From the NCBI GenBank assembly GCA_016937175.1, contig JAFGWL010000062.1, positions 1 through 7,263 of the forward strand: a stretch of DNA of 7,263 nucleotides, in the 5' to 3' direction. Within the stretch, counting starts at the first letter, position 1. The number at the start of each line of letters is the position of its first letter. A program made the translations under genes and the position numbers. Shown here piece by piece: positions 6,673 to 7,263 of the stretch. This DNA is from Candidatus Mcinerneyibacteriota bacterium (GTDB lineage Bacteria > Macinerneyibacteriota > Macinerneyibacteria > Macinerneyibacteriales > DSCS01). The notes beneath the pieces were generated by a model. It saw only the letters and a program-made list of their open reading frames with translations, did no database searches and was not told the DNA's origin.

Positions 6673-7223
6673 ACCATCAGTTGGAGCGCTATCTTCTTCT
6701 GCTGTCCACATACCGCAAAAAAGTCAACCTGACAGGCACCCGGGATGTAGAGGAGCTCCGCTCCCTCATCGAAGACTCCCTTATTCCCTTTCCTGATGAG
6801 GGCCGGGTTCTGGACCTGGGGACGGGAGGCGGCCTTCCCGGCCTCCCCCTTCTTCTTGTGCACCCCCGTCTTCAGATGGCCTTTCTGGATAAATCACGAA
6901 AAAAGATGAATATCCTCTCTCTGATCCTCCAGCAGCTGGATATCCCCTTTCCTCTCCTTCTCACCGGCGAGGCTTCTCGCTTCAGCCCGGATTACGCTTG
7001 TTTTTTCGATGGCGTGGTCTCCCGCGGCATGGGAGAGACGGAATTCGTCCTGGAGCAGGCGGCCCCTTTTCTTAAAGAGGGAGGCCGGGCCTGGCTGTGG
7101 AAACCCGCCGGCTTCGTGCCGGAGGATGTGAGGGGAAAGGGATATTCTTTTCTTGCAGAAGAGCGGTTGGACTGTTCTCTCTGCTCTGTGGCAGTCTATC
7201 GGAAAAGGGGAGGGGAGGGATGA
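6669..7223 (+). CDS. rsmG: 16S rRNA (guanine-N7)-methyltransferase RsmG
   Basis: RsmG (GidB) is a SAM-dependent methyltransferase that makes m7G527 (E. coli numbering) in 16S rRNA; its loss is linked to low-level streptomycin resistance in several species. It has VNLTGTRD (residues 19-26), the SAM-binding motif VLDLGTGGGLPGLPL (47-61), FLDKSRKKMNIL (72-83) after the second strand, and FDGVVSRG (113-120). Lys145 (WLWKPAG) matches the conserved lysine region. At 184 residues it is short, mainly because the N-terminal helical region is reduced; no usable upstream start was seen nearby in frame. The start is GTG 6669, overlapping the mnmG stop by 4 nt, with a GAGG (6661-6664) four nt upstream. 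The stop codon TGA 7221-7223 is in the loop of the terminal hairpin. Confidence 0.95.
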   Translation: MNHQLERYLLLLSTYRKKVNLTGTRDVEELRSLIEDSLIPFPDEGRVLDLGTGGGLPGLPLLLVHPRLQMAFLDKSRKKMNILSLILQQLDIPFPLLLTGEASRFSPDYACFFDGVVSRGMGETEFVLEQAAPFLKEGGRAWLWKPAGFVPEDVRGKGYSFLAEERLDCSLCSVAVYRKRGGEG

Positions 7224-7247
7224 CCCTCCCCGGAGATCTTATTTTTT
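7212..7247 (+). terminator. GC-rich hairpin at operon end, possible terminator
   Basis: GGGGAGGG (7212-7219) and CCCTCCCC (7224-7231) form a perfect 8-bp stem around an ATGA loop that contains the rsmG stop codon. A T6 run (7242-7247) follows, but 10 nt after the stem, so it is not a textbook intrinsic terminator. On the minus strand the stem is followed by TCCCCTTTTCC, also only weakly U-rich. Location between probably convergent genes favours a bidirectional transcript end or a stabilising 3' structure. Confidence 0.45.
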
Positions 7248-7263
7248 GTAGACGACGATGATC
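7239..7263 (-). CDS. Possible 3' end of a convergent gene (7 codons)
   Basis: On the minus strand the edge of the window reads I-I-V-V-Y-K-K followed by TAA (complement of 7239-7241). Seven sense codons are visible, running off the window. The alternating hydrophobic residues with a Lys-Lys end look like a normal protein C-terminus, and the hairpin just beyond it fits an end-to-end gene arrangement. With so few codons this could be chance, and the product cannot be named. Confidence 0.3.

Noticed and set aside
7201-7219. G-tracts at the end of rsmG as a G-quadruplex
   Set aside because: Only three runs of three or more G are present on this strand, so a canonical four-tract structure cannot form within the segment.

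Overview
The window carries a conserved bacterial housekeeping cluster on the + strand: rpmH, rnpA, yidD, yidC, jag, mnmE, mnmG, rsmG. The genes are packed almost without gaps. The cluster is preceded by the 3' end of an AIR-synthase/HypE-like gene and followed by a GC-rich hairpin and what may be the last codons of a convergent minus-strand gene. YidC has the large P1-type domain between its first membrane helix and the insertase core, which points to a cell with an outer membrane. Together with jag, yidD and the gene order, this suggests a spirochaete-like lineage. That placement is an inference of moderate confidence; another diderm lineage is possible. I see no mobile element, CRISPR array, tRNA or rRNA.

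Layout. Positions 1-646 hold the C-terminal part of an AIR-synthase-related ATP-binding protein. Positions 647-717 are a short intergenic region with a plausible sigma70-type promoter and a strong Shine-Dalgarno sequence for rpmH. Positions 718-1407 hold rpmH (L34), rnpA (RNase P protein) and yidD (membrane insertion factor), each overlapping the next. Positions 1432-3484 hold yidC (insertase) and jag/khpB (KH-R3H RNA-binding protein), one base apart. Positions 3459-6672 hold mnmE and mnmG, whose products form the complex that modifies the tRNA wobble uridine. Positions 6669-7223 hold rsmG (16S rRNA m7G methyltransferase). Its stop codon lies in the loop of a hairpin at 7212-7231.

The genes link ribosome and tRNA maturation (L34, RnpA, MnmE/MnmG, RsmG, probably Jag) with membrane protein insertion (YidD, YidC). 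Spacing is consistent with one transcript and extensive translational coupling: rpmH/rnpA overlap 1 nt, rnpA/yidD 7 nt, yidC/jag are 1 nt apart, jag/mnmE overlap 26 nt, mnmG/rsmG overlap 4 nt.

The main anomaly is in rnpA. Its N-terminus ([15 protein letters not shown]) and the remaining 101 residues, including the RNR signature, lie in different frames. The break falls exactly at a run of ten A (887-896), and a -1 shift or an eleventh A restores a normal 116-residue protein. It could be a homopolymer sequencing error, a real indel, or productive slippage. The second notable item is a perfect 22-bp palindrome inside yidD. Otherwise the region is ordinary, and I find no convincing undescribed multi-gene system.
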